From positions 6,820,001 through 6,884,000 of the forward strand of contig NZ_JAMYWY010000001.1 in the NCBI RefSeq assembly GCF_024159265.1: a stretch of DNA of 64,000 nt, given 5' to 3'. A model generated the notes under the pieces. The model did not search any database. It had not been told where the DNA came from and saw only the letters and a list, made by a program, of their open reading frames with translations. The DNA is from Paenibacillus sp. 1781tsa1. Lineage in GTDB: Bacteria > Bacillota > Bacilli > Paenibacillales > Paenibacillaceae. Position numbers and translations under genes: made by a program. How positions within the stretch are numbered: position 1 is the first letter of the stretch; each line of letters opens with the position of its first letter. Shown in pieces: positions 52,194 through 60,731 of the stretch.

Positions 52194-53068
52194 TAGTAGT
52201 GCACCAGACGTCTGCCAAGCAGGAAAGATACACCCGACAGCAACACACAGATCAGAATAATCACAACAGCGATGGAAGAAGCTTCACCTACGTTAAAGGA
52301 TTCAAATGCAGACTGGTAATACATGTACAGCAACGTTCTCGTTGATCCCGCCGGTCCACCCTGCGTCATGACATTAATCTGGTCATAGGCTTGCAAGGAC
52401 TGGATGGTAAGAATAATCGAGAGAAAAAATGTCGTTGGTGAGATCAGTGGCAACGTGATACTTCTGAACTTATCCCAACCGTTGGCCCCATCAATTGAAG
52501 CTGCTTCAAGCAGATCGGACGGTAGATTACGTAGTGCAACCAGATAAAATACCATTGCCCACCCAATCGATTTCCAGAGCGTAACGATCAGAACAGCAAC
52601 CAATGCCCAGTCCGCGTCACGCAACCAGCCGATCGGAGATACGCCTACCCAGCCCAGCATCAGATTAGCGAGTCCCACTTCGGGCTCAAAGATCCAAGAC
52701 CACGCAATGGACACCGCAACTGTCGGGGTGACCCAAGGTGAGAAGAGTAATGTCCGGAAGATGCCGGATGATTTGATTTTGCTATTCATGAGCATCGCAA
52801 GTGCCAATCCGCCCACAATGGTTGGGATCACGCTCCCCAGTCCGAATAACAAGGTTACTTTCAGTGATCGATAGAACTCAGAGTTTGTCAGCAGATAACT
52901 GTAATTGTCCAAACCAACAAACAGCTTGTCCGGGCTCATGAAGTCCCAATCGGTGAAACTGAGATAAACGATATATCCCAGAGGTCCCAGCCAGAAGATC
53001 AGCAATGGGATTAGAGCTGGCAGCGTGAATAGAACCGCCTCAGACTCCCTCCATAGTTTTAAACGCAA
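52193..53068 (-). CDS. Carbohydrate ABC transporter permease, MalF/UgpA type
   Basis: 291-aa permease with six helices (first at about 13-35: VLFTLPALIPLLIFWLGPLG). The EAA loop EAASIDGANGWDKFRSITLP is at about 194-213. The family signature YLSFTDWDFMSPDKLFVGLDN near 36-56 is clear. The start is taken as TTG 53068, 8 nt after AAGGAG; the in-frame GTG at 53077 overlaps the ribosome site. First gene of the importer operon, divergent from a GbsR-type regulator across ~200 bp with an inverted repeat. Confidence 0.88.
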   Translation of the reverse strand: MRLKLWRESEAVLFTLPALIPLLIFWLGPLGYIVYLSFTDWDFMSPDKLFVGLDNYSYLLTNSEFYRSLKVTLLFGLGSVIPTIVGGLALAMLMNSKIKSSGIFRTLLFSPWVTPTVAVSIAWSWIFEPEVGLANLMLGWVGVSPIGWLRDADWALVAVLIVTLWKSIGWAMVFYLVALRNLPSDLLEAASIDGANGWDKFRSITLPLISPTTFFLSIILTIQSLQAYDQINVMTQGGPAGSTRTLLYMYYQSAFESFNVGEASSIAVVIILICVLLSGVSFLLGRRLVHY

Positions 53069-53143
53069 ATCCCCCACTCCTTATTGTTCAATTTTTCTTT
53101 AACTATTGGGAATTTTTGAGTATAATCAGCTTTATATTTCTTC

Positions 53144-53163
53144 TGTACAAAATTGATTGTACA
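53144..53163. promoter_or_regulatory. Inverted repeat in the importer/GbsR divergent region
   Basis: TGTACA (53144-53149) and TGTACA (53158-53163), each self-complementary, are separated by 8 bp. A plus-strand TATAAT lies at 53121-53126, so the repeat would fall just after the transcription start of the gbsR-type gene. An operator for that regulator is plausible but unproven. Confidence 0.4.
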
Positions 53164-53266
53164 CTCGTATTGAAAATTCTAATTCCGGCTTATGTTAAAA
53201 TTGGAGCAAGTCATGTAAAATATGAGGCAGCTAGTGGGAACGCTATCATAAACCAGAGGTGACATT

Positions 53267-53833
53267 GTGGGAAAAGAAACTGCCGGGAACCCGAATCATT
53301 CTTCGTTACCTGATCGGCATGCGCTGAGGGAGAGAGTCATTGAAGCCATCGCCAATACGATGGATCTGTATGGGGTGAATCATACGTTTGGCAAATTATA
53401 CGGCATCATGTATTTTGAAGATCGACCGATGACACTTGAAGAGATGAAGACCTCGATGAATATGAGCAAGAGCAACATGAGCTATGCGGTTCGGTCACTT
53501 ACGGAGTCACAGATGATCTATAAACTGGAAGAAAAGAAGGAGCGCCAGGATCAGTATCTGGCAGAGACGGACTTTTATCGTACATTTCAGAATTTCTTCG
53601 GATCGAAGCTCCAGCGGGAAGTAGATGTCATGTTAGAAGGCATTCGTGAGGTCATCCCTGACCTGTCCGCCATGATTCTTTCGGAGCACACCTCTTCTGA
53701 AGATCGAGATGATGCACTGCGTGATCTGCACAAACTCCAACACGCAGAGCAATATTACGTCTGGTTACAAGGATTCGTGGATCAGTTGCGGGACGGTAAG
53801 TTTTACGAGAGTTCTCCTCAGAAAAACGACTAA
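53267..53833 (+). CDS. GbsR/MarR-family transcriptional regulator
   Basis: 188-aa winged-helix protein of the GbsR branch. IEAIANTMDLYGVNHTFGKL and YGIMYFEDRPMTLEEMKTSM (about 25-65), then NMSKSNMSYAVRSLTESQMI as the recognition region, match GbsR/OpcR-like regulators, followed by a long C-terminal helix pair. In B. subtilis such proteins control glycine-betaine synthesis and uptake genes. Here the neighbour is a sugar-type ABC importer, so its ligand may differ. The start is GTG with GAGG 7 nt upstream. Divergent from the importer, followed by a terminator. Confidence 0.87.
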   Translation: MGKETAGNPNHSSLPDRHALRERVIEAIANTMDLYGVNHTFGKLYGIMYFEDRPMTLEEMKTSMNMSKSNMSYAVRSLTESQMIYKLEEKKERQDQYLAETDFYRTFQNFFGSKLQREVDVMLEGIREVIPDLSAMILSEHTSSEDRDDALRDLHKLQHAEQYYVWLQGFVDQLRDGKFYESSPQKND

Positions 53834-53895
53834 TGTGCAGTAACCGCATTAAATGAGGTACGCTCAAAGACAAGATCGGGATAAGAAGTAATTCC

Positions 53896-53928
53896 AAAAC
53901 GGTATGGGAACAAACCCTATGCCGTTTT
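53896..53928 (+). terminator. Intrinsic terminator after the gbsR-type gene
   Basis: AAAACGG and CCGTTTT arms plus inner GGG/CCC pair, followed by TTT, 60 bp past the stop. Confidence 0.7.
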
Positions 53929-54077
53929 TTTGATACAAAGCAAGGAAAAAGTTCTTAATGGACTAACGATTACATCACCGTCGGCATTGTATTTGGGCAA
54001 TCGGTAACACAAAATGGGCTAATGCATAGACTGGGACTAAATAAAAACCAGATTCTTATGCATTGGAGATGTGAACA

Positions 54078-54800
54078 TTGAGTAATCCAAAAAATAAGGT
54101 TAAGACTCAGCAAATTCCAATGAAAAAGCTTTCTCCCGTAAGCATTATATCTGAACTCCCACCTGTCCGCGGTAACGCAAGGACTTCCTCCTCAGTCCCC
54201 AAGCTCACCCATAATGAAAAGGACACATCCTCGGCTATCAATGAATGCGTAGATCGCGCTTTTCGTATTCCGATCTTTTTGAGTACAACCAACACGGTAA
54301 ATAACCTGCAAGAACAATTTCTGAACCGTCTTATTGCAGAAATTGAAGATGCGTTGCTCTTCCCCCGCACATTGCCCGTAAGCGAACAATATCCGGAAAA
54401 TATCCTGACGAATATACGACGCTTGGTTTTTTCAAGCTATGGCTTACTCGCAATCAACTTCCAACGATTTTTTGTTCAAATTCTTCAATCCAATGTGGGT
54501 GGTCCACCAACGAGTACGCCGTTCTGGGAAGGATCTACTTTTTCTCAAATCGAACCTGCCATGGCTTTTCAATTCGGAATTCCAATCTTATTAGTTAGAG
54601 AGACGGGAACGGACGTCAGTAATGGAATCTGGGCTGGAGGCATTACACCGCTCAATATATTTGTTGATTGGGATTCCGAGAATCAATCCGTAGAGGATTT
54701 CTTTAACAGTGTTCAATGGAGAGAGGTCTTTGCATATTGGGCGGCAGAAGTTAGGGGTAACTATTTGCTCCGCACAGAGCCCATGTTCAATAATAATTAA
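54078..54800 (+). CDS. Uncharacterised protein with a TIR-like nucleotide-binding pattern
   Basis: 240-aa soluble protein, not firmly assigned. Residues ~1-60 are polar and low in structure. From ~63 the order IPIFLSTTNT, QEQFLNRLIAEIEDALLFPR, ILTNIRRLVFSSYGLLAINF, FSQIEPAMAFQFGIPILLVR and GIWAGGITPLNIFVDWD follows the alternating strand/helix pattern of TIR-like or deoxyribosyltransferase-like folds, with a Glu in QIEPAMA where such enzymes keep a catalytic Glu. The start is TTG with GGAG 9 nt upstream. An 8-bp inverted repeat (54021-54028, 54057-54064) ends right before the ribosome site. Single gene between two terminators; immune or signalling role would be speculation. Confidence 0.6.
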   Translation: MSNPKNKVKTQQIPMKKLSPVSIISELPPVRGNARTSSSVPKLTHNEKDTSSAINECVDRAFRIPIFLSTTNTVNNLQEQFLNRLIAEIEDALLFPRTLPVSEQYPENILTNIRRLVFSSYGLLAINFQRFFVQILQSNVGGPPTSTPFWEGSTFSQIEPAMAFQFGIPILLVRETGTDVSNGIWAGGITPLNIFVDWDSENQSVEDFFNSVQWREVFAYWAAEVRGNYLLRTEPMFNNN

Positions 54801-54871
54801 ATAATTACCATGAATTCAAAAGTGAGTCGGTTGTACCTCGGATCGCCTTTTATTGACCTCATAGATGCAAA

Positions 54872-54910
54872 AAAAAGAGCAGGTTATCTTATCGATAACC
54901 TGCTCTTTTT
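54872..54910. terminator. Strong bidirectional terminator
   Basis: AAAAAGAGC and GCTCTTTTT extended by AGGTTATC/GATAACCT: a 17-bp perfect stem with 5-nt loop, between the convergent TIR-like and SLH-protein genes. Confidence 0.9.
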
Positions 54911-54944
54911 CTGCATTCTGAGCTCTGTGCATTTGTTACAGATA

Positions 54945-57900
54945 TTACTTCTGCGCAGCAGCTTCAATATCTGCATATGCCCAGTGTGTTGCTGGTACAT
55001 CACTGAACGTTGGCGTAACTGCACCAGTGAGTGGTGTACGGTTGAACATTACATTCAGCACTTTCACGGCTTCTGCACGCGTCAGCTTACTTTCTGGTTT
55101 GAATGTCCCATCGTTATAACCCACCATCAGGCCAGCGGATTGCACGTATGCAATCGCTTCTGCTGCCCACAAGTCTGCGGATACATCTGTGAAGGAAACT
55201 GCTGTACCTGTCATTGTTGCTGTGTTTGCTTGTTGATTCTGCATCCAGCGATACGCGATCGTCGCCATCTGTGCACGGGTAATCGAACCTTCCGGTGCAA
55301 ATTGAGTGTTGCTCATGCCGTTCATAATGCCAGCGGATTGAGCTTTTTGAATTTCACTTGTTGCCCAATGTGTCGCAGATACATCCTTGTAACTCACGCT
55401 ATTCGTGGAACCTGCTGCCGCTTCATTCGGAAGATTGCGAGCCAGCATGGCTGCCATCTGTGAACGTGTTACGAATGCATCTGGACGGAAATCTGCATCA
55501 AAACCTTGGATATACGGTTGATGTGTACTTTGTGAAGCTTTCAACCCATCCACAATAACGAGGGTGAATGTACTGAATTTCGCTACGGTAAACTCAATGC
55601 CTTCGCTGTTAGTGAGTTGCACCAGTTTGCCTTGAATCAATTCTTTGGTGCCGTCACTGTGTTCGATGTAGATCGCCAGGTTATCCAACGCCTGCTGGCG
55701 AGCAGCCGGATCGGTAGGCAGACTGTCACGCAGTGGCAACGTAAGTGTTACTTCGCGGCTCTGCATATTGGTGTCGATCTCGACTGGACGAGCCAGTACG
55801 CGTACATTCGCATTCGGAGCAACCTGTTGAATCAACTGCTCTTTCTTCGCACGTTCTTCGACTTCTTTGCGCTCCGATTCTTTTTTCAGTGGAACCACAC
55901 GGAAGTACAAGTCTTGATCGAATCCAGCAATGGAATTCGTCGGAACAGAGATCACTACGTTTTCAGTAGAGATTTCAAGTTTCAGCGAACCATCATTCAG
56001 TTCTTTCACCGCTGCCTTGGGTACTTCAATACGTGTCTCGGACACGGAATCTTTGGTGTCTGGAATCACAATACGTGCGGTGTTCATGTTCAATTGTTTT
56101 GCTTTTTCCACCGATTCCTTGGCAATCGCTTCGGTCATTTTCACCAAATCTTTGATCGTGCCGTTGGTTTCGGTTGTACGGGTGATCGGTGTTTTGGTCA
56201 AGTTGGTACCGTTCGTTCCGTTAACGTCAACCACGATCTGTTCCTGTTTCGTTGTTGGTACAGGTGTGGAGGTTACAGGCGTAGACGTAGAACCGCCCCC
56301 ATTACTGCCACCTGGATTAGGCGTTGAGCCATTATCAGTGTTGCTATCTCCGTTCTGTGTAAAGACAATTTTCACGGCGCGGCCTGGCAGTTCATCGCTG
56401 ATTGCTTTATAACGAACCCATACCGTTTTGTTACCGCTAAAATCAAGTTTCTGAATATTGGCCAGATCCAACCAGTGCTGCTTATCGTCGAAGGAGATCT
56501 CCATCGTGCTGTCCAGACCTGTTATGATATTGGTGATATCATTGCCCTTCACAGCTGGAGCTGTAAAGAACCGATCAAATACATACTGTAGATTCTCAAC
56601 AGTCTCGTAGCTGTCTTGTTCAGTAAGCATCCACTCTGCCAGTTCCTTCTGATCTTCAGGACTCAGCTCTGCTCTTTTGGATAGATCAAGGGCACCTGTA
56701 CGATCAAATTTGTATTTGTTGAAGAATGCTTCACCTGTAATGTAGTCATTCATAGCTGAATCAAGCCATTGATCCATTCGATCAACCTTGGTAGCCTTAT
56801 CGATAGACTGGTATGGCGTAGTCAAGAGCCCCAGCAAAACCATAGGTTCCACGATATTCCCTTGGAAATTCCCTTCTAACCTCTCGAAGGCTATTGAATA
56901 CAAGTATCTATAAGCAAAAACACTTTGATCTACTTTGTTGGTACGTTTCAAATACTCTTTACCAATGCTACGAAATCCCTCGTTTTGTTGATCATTAAAG
57001 GACACTGGCAAATCTGCTAACTTCTGCGAAAGTTCATCCAGCTTGTTTTTAAGAGTAACAAGTTGCTTTTGCTCCCAAACAGATTGGGCCAGAACAGCAA
57101 GCTCCATCATATATTGAACTTGTTCTTTATTTTTGTAATCTTTATTTACATATTCAATCAGGAATCCTGCAATGAAATCTCTTTCCTGCAAGGATAAAGC
57201 ACCATATCCGTTAGGTAGAGTAATACCCAGATCCGGGTTTTCCATAGCCGTACGCACAGCCGCTACATCGCCATTCGTTTTTGCAGTGTTTAAGACAGTC
57301 AATGGATCTTCGTTATCATCAGGGAAAAATTTATTAAAGGCAGTCTGAATTTCTTCAAAACTTGCATAGCCACCAAGTGGTCTCTCACTAAGCATATGTT
57401 CTGCCAATTGTTGCTTGTACTCGTTTGTTAAGTTATCCATTTCGGCAAAGTCCAGAGGGAAAACATCCAACGGACTTTCTGGGTAATCGGAGTTATATTT
57501 CTCAACATCTTTCTGAATAGATCTGAAGTGCTCCAGGGAACTCAACACTTCTGCTTCCGTTAGAGCATGGTTAAGATAAGGTGTTCTTTCAACAGCAGTG
57601 TCCGTGAATTTGACAACTCGGGAGATGGACTCTTTCCCTTTTAGCCTAATTGCATATCTATACTTAGTCATCCATTTGTCCATTTCGGAGGATGTGAGGT
57701 AAGTATTAATAAGTCGATAGTATTCCCCTTCTGGATCGGGCTCTTTGAAATGATTTACTCGCTCTGCTTGCTTGTTATAAAACTCATCAAGTGCAGTTAT
57801 TGCGTTTGGTCCATCAATTTTACGTGTGACTTCAAGTGCCTTCAAGGCTACTTGCACCATGAATTGGACCTGTTTATTATTCTCATATCCTTCATTAGTT

Positions 57901-58964
57901 GGTGGATCTATATCCAGTAAGTATATTGCGATATCTTCCTGATCTTTGACAGAAAGCATCTTGAAGTCAGGCTCAGTAATGAATTGTTCATCGCGTAGTA
58001 ATACAATAATGTCTTGGATAAAATCGTTGCTGTTACCCCGATCCGCTTCTTTCTTCAGTTCGTTATACTTGGTTAGCGTTGTATCCTTATTAAAAAACGC
58101 ATCAAACTCTTTCTGAACCTGGGATACCGTTTCATAACCGTTTTGCGGCTTATGATCAATCATCCATTGAGCCAGTTCGGATTTTTTGGTTGTATCGTTC
58201 TGGATGGTCGACATCTTTCCCATATCAAAAACAAAAGGTTGAATGTTAGGGTTTGGATTAAAAATGACATGCATTTGAATGAAGTCATACATACCATAAA
58301 GATTATCCAATGATGCTTCCATGCTGGAAAGGTCAAGTGCTCCATTCAGTTCTTTATACTCGGATATCTTAGTAACCATAAATTCCAACTGACTATTAAA
58401 ATGCGTAGGATCGCTAGAATTCATGAAAATAATATTAAAGAACATAAGATTACTCGTAAACATCGATAAGTCTGCACCCATTAAACTCATATAATCATTG
58501 CCAGCTTGTGTCCAATCAGGTTTTCCAACATTCGGGAAATAAGTGGACCATTCTGCCAGCAGGCTATAAACGAGATTGATGCTGTACTGCAATGTGCTCG
58601 ACTCAGTCTGCTTAGGAAGTGAGATAAGATGATATACCAAATCAAATACGTAATTGGCCTGATTGTTGTTCTCGTATGAGAACTCCAGTGGAAGCAGCAT
58701 GACCATGCCTCGGGCAATTTCATATTTTTGATTATCGTCCAATGCTTCATAATCTTCAGGTAGTGTGATTAAATCTTGTTGTTCAAGTAAATTTTGAACA
58801 TGGGTCACCGTCGTACCCTCATCCGACTCAATATACATCTCTCTCTCCATATTAAGTTGGTCCAATGGAGTAAACGGGTCTGCACTTGCAACCCCACCCA
58901 CGCTAACCACCTGTAATAACAAAACCGCAATTAAAAGGCAGCTTATCAGCTTTTTGTAATTCAT
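54945..58964 (-). CDS. Large secreted protein with repeated helical modules and C-terminal SLH domains
   Basis: 1339-aa exported wall protein. Signal peptide 1-28 (LLIAVLLLQVVSVGGVASA). Residues ~50-830 consist of repeated helical modules: YENNNQANYVFDLV (97-110), YENNKQVQFMVQVA (~360) and YKNKEQVQYMMELA (~625) alternate with ELAQWMIDHKPQNGYETVSQ, QLAEHMLSERPLGGYASFEE and ELAEWMLTEQDSYETVEN. Then come a Gly/Ser/Thr-Pro linker (~890-920) and a beta-rich region (~930-1140). SLH domains follow from ~1148 (FRPDAFVTRSQMAAMLARNL, FAPEGSITRAQMATIAYR, GYNDGTFKPESKLTRAEAVK), the last one (FSDVPATHWAYADIEAAA) stopping half-way. The ATG follows GGGAGGATCAAGTAC. The module half is more AT-rich than the SLH half. 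Function unknown. Confidence 0.8.
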   Translation of the reverse strand: MNYKKLISCLLIAVLLLQVVSVGGVASADPFTPLDQLNMEREMYIESDEGTTVTHVQNLLEQQDLITLPEDYEALDDNQKYEIARGMVMLLPLEFSYENNNQANYVFDLVYHLISLPKQTESSTLQYSINLVYSLLAEWSTYFPNVGKPDWTQAGNDYMSLMGADLSMFTSNLMFFNIIFMNSSDPTHFNSQLEFMVTKISEYKELNGALDLSSMEASLDNLYGMYDFIQMHVIFNPNPNIQPFVFDMGKMSTIQNDTTKKSELAQWMIDHKPQNGYETVSQVQKEFDAFFNKDTTLTKYNELKKEADRGNSNDFIQDIIVLLRDEQFITEPDFKMLSVKDQEDIAIYLLDIDPPTNEGYENNKQVQFMVQVALKALEVTRKIDGPNAITALDEFYNKQAERVNHFKEPDPEGEYYRLINTYLTSSEMDKWMTKYRYAIRLKGKESISRVVKFTDTAVERTPYLNHALTEAEVLSSLEHFRSIQKDVEKYNSDYPESPLDVFPLDFAEMDNLTNEYKQQLAEHMLSERPLGGYASFEEIQTAFNKFFPDDNEDPLTVLNTAKTNGDVAAVRTAMENPDLGITLPNGYGALSLQERDFIAGFLIEYVNKDYKNKEQVQYMMELAVLAQSVWEQKQLVTLKNKLDELSQKLADLPVSFNDQQNEGFRSIGKEYLKRTNKVDQSVFAYRYLYSIAFERLEGNFQGNIVEPMVLLGLLTTPYQSIDKATKVDRMDQWLDSAMNDYITGEAFFNKYKFDRTGALDLSKRAELSPEDQKELAEWMLTEQDSYETVENLQYVFDRFFTAPAVKGNDITNIITGLDSTMEISFDDKQHWLDLANIQKLDFSGNKTVWVRYKAISDELPGRAVKIVFTQNGDSNTDNGSTPNPGGSNGGGSTSTPVTSTPVPTTKQEQIVVDVNGTNGTNLTKTPITRTTETNGTIKDLVKMTEAIAKESVEKAKQLNMNTARIVIPDTKDSVSETRIEVPKAAVKELNDGSLKLEISTENVVISVPTNSIAGFDQDLYFRVVPLKKESERKEVEERAKKEQLIQQVAPNANVRVLARPVEIDTNMQSREVTLTLPLRDSLPTDPAARQQALDNLAIYIEHSDGTKELIQGKLVQLTNSEGIEFTVAKFSTFTLVIVDGLKASQSTHQPYIQGFDADFRPDAFVTRSQMAAMLARNLPNEAAAGSTNSVSYKDVSATHWATSEIQKAQSAGIMNGMSNTQFAPEGSITRAQMATIAYRWMQNQQANTATMTGTAVSFTDVSADLWAAEAIAYVQSAGLMVGYNDGTFKPESKLTRAEAVKVLNVMFNRTPLTGAVTPTFSDVPATHWAYADIEAAAQK

Positions 58965-59086
58965 GTACTTGATCCTCCCTGTCTCATGTTTTTTTCATAT
59001 AAACTCAATCCCTCTGATACGTAAGGCCTATTGTAGTGCATTGCAATAAACAGAATCTAAACAAAAAATGAGAATAAAAGGCAAAA

Positions 59087-59119
59087 GACCCACCCTGTAG
59101 TACAAAAATAGGGTGGATC
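59087..59119 (-). terminator. Intrinsic terminator after the SDR gene
   Basis: GATCCACCCT and AGGGTGGGTC on the minus strand (one G-U), followed by TTTTG, about 75 bp past the SDR stop. Confidence 0.8.
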
Positions 59120-59192
59120 TCAACTTTTTTCGCCATATTTCATCATTTTATTTTTAAAATCATATTCTTTTGGACCTATATAACTCAGGCTC

Positions 59193-59936
59193 TTAAATCA
59201 AGGTGTACCCGCCATCCACATACAATGTGCTGCCGGTCGTGAACGTATTGGTCATCAGATACGTAACTGTATGCGCAATTTCTTCATTGTAGCCAACCCG
59301 CTTGAGCAGAGACAGCTTCTCATAATCTTTAAAATGATCACCACGCGGTGTCCCTTCTTGCCCCTCCCGCCAGATGGTTCCAGGGGATACAACATTCACA
59401 CGAACCGGTGCCAGTTCCACCGCGAGTGCTTTACCGAGACTCTCGATTGCACCGTTACATGCGGCATAGGAGGCTCCGCCATCCAGTGGTCGCTGGCTGA
59501 ATCCACCAGACATTAATGTGATCGAGCCGGATGATGAAAGGTACGGTGTAGCGTATTTAGCCGCAAAATATTGAGGCCAGAACTTGCCTTTGAAGCAACT
59601 CTCTGCCGTCTCCCGATCCGAAGTCAGTGGGCCTCGAATGTAGACTGCTCCTGGTGTGAAGAGATGATCGAACATGCCGATTCGAGCGAAGAATGCTTCA
59701 AGTTGCTGTTCATCCTGATTGTCCAATACATGAACTTCCACCACCGTCTCTCCAGCCGTGCCTTTGCCCACAACCTTCGTAATCTGTTCCCGTGCTTCCT
59801 CCAGTCTGGACGCAGATCTGCCTGCAATAATCACATCCGCACCTGCCTCGGCTGCCTGAATTGCCGTAACCAGTCCGATGCCTGAGCTCCCTCCGATAAT
59901 AACGACCCGTTTATTCTCCAATGTATAATGATTCAT
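59193..59936 (-). CDS. SDR-fold protein with Lys-to-Asn change in the YxxxK motif
   Basis: 247-aa Rossmann protein. IIGGSSGIGLVTAIQAAEAG (13-32) is the cofactor motif and AGRSASR after strand 2 suggests NADPH. The usual NNAG is replaced by TPGA and the catalytic YxxxK is YAACN (ASYAACNGAIESLGKALAVE), so the active-site Lys is missing. The C-terminal VNVVSPGTIW and GSTLYVDGGYTLI are intact. SDRs with YxxxN form a recognised-looking subgroup with the same SPG/DGG ends, so this is likely a subfamily trait rather than decay. The ATG follows GAGAGGATGATCATAG. Divergent from an HxlR regulator. Confidence 0.82.
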   Translation of the reverse strand: MNHYTLENKRVVIIGGSSGIGLVTAIQAAEAGADVIIAGRSASRLEEAREQITKVVGKGTAGETVVEVHVLDNQDEQQLEAFFARIGMFDHLFTPGAVYIRGPLTSDRETAESCFKGKFWPQYFAAKYATPYLSSSGSITLMSGGFSQRPLDGGASYAACNGAIESLGKALAVELAPVRVNVVSPGTIWREGQEGTPRGDHFKDYEKLSLLKRVGYNEEIAHTVTYLMTNTFTTGSTLYVDGGYTLI

Positions 59937-60042
59937 CTATGATCATCCTCTCAACTTCGGTTATCTATGTGCATATTCGCTCACGCTGTGTTCATTATTC
60001 ATGAAATGGAGAACGTTGAATAGTACGCATTTACATCGTACC

Positions 60043-60062
60043 TAGTACGAATATTCGTACTA
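60043..60062. promoter_or_regulatory. Perfect 20-bp palindrome between SDR and hxlR genes
   Basis: TAGTACGAATATTCGTACTA reads the same on both strands. A half-site TAGTACG recurs at 60021-60027. A further 14-bp palindrome ATATAGTACTATAT (60148-60161) overlaps the start region of the hxlR gene. Shared TAGTAC core and divergent setting make this the likely HxlR operator set. Confidence 0.65.
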
Positions 60063-60176
60063 TTGGAACCGGATCGCGACGGTTTCTCCTTCCCTTTTAA
60101 CAGGTGTGACCAAGCAATGATTGCAAAAATCCGGTATGATGAGTTACATATAGTACTATATAACGAGGTGATTACT

Positions 60177-60524
60177 ATGGATTTACAAGAACCAAGGTTG
60201 AAGGGAGTATTAACAACGCTCGAGACCATTAATGGGAAATGGAAACCCCTTATCTTGTTTATTTTGTTGAAGGAAGGTACAAAACGATTCGGTGAACTAC
60301 GCCGCATGATTCCTGATGTGGCCCAAGGCACGTTAACGAAACAACTACGCGAGCTGGAGCAGGATCAAATAATTGTGCGTACGCTCTATGGGGATGTTCC
60401 ACCCAAGGTGGAATACAGCCTGTCCGAACATGGACAGACCATCGGTACGTTATTGGACGGCATGTGTGGTTGGGGCAAAGCACATCTGAACTACCTGAAC
60501 AGCACAAGGCACCATGACGGATAA
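60177..60524 (+). CDS. HxlR-family transcriptional regulator
   Basis: 115-aa winged-helix regulator. [20 protein letters not shown] (about 18-37), [20 protein letters not shown] (recognition helix, 38-57) and the wing [19 protein letters not shown] are diagnostic. The N-terminal Cys common in quinone-sensing HxlR/YodB members (CPVE...) is absent here, so thiol sensing is less likely. The ATG at 60177 follows ACGAGGTGATTACT. Divergent from the SDR gene, with a 20-bp palindrome between. Confidence 0.9.
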   Translation: MDLQEPRLKGVLTTLETINGKWKPLILFILLKEGTKRFGELRRMIPDVAQGTLTKQLRELEQDQIIVRTLYGDVPPKVEYSLSEHGQTIGTLLDGMCGWGKAHLNYLNSTRHHDG

Positions 60525-60731
60525 GGGTAACATCACCGAAGTGACCTGAACGGACAACCTATACATGAAATGCCCAACAATTCCATGAACACTTTCAATC
60601 GAACGGTCCTGCTTGTGTAAGCCTTACCATTCCTCTATAATTTCGTTCAGATGCACAATATGGATATCGGGCGGAATCATTAATTAGAGAAGATGTACAT
60701 TACATGATGAGATAGAAGGGGAGGAGCTCTG

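Noticed and set aside
54021-54064. Riboswitch before the TIR-like gene
   Set aside because: Only an 8-bp inverted repeat is visible; no conserved aptamer features.
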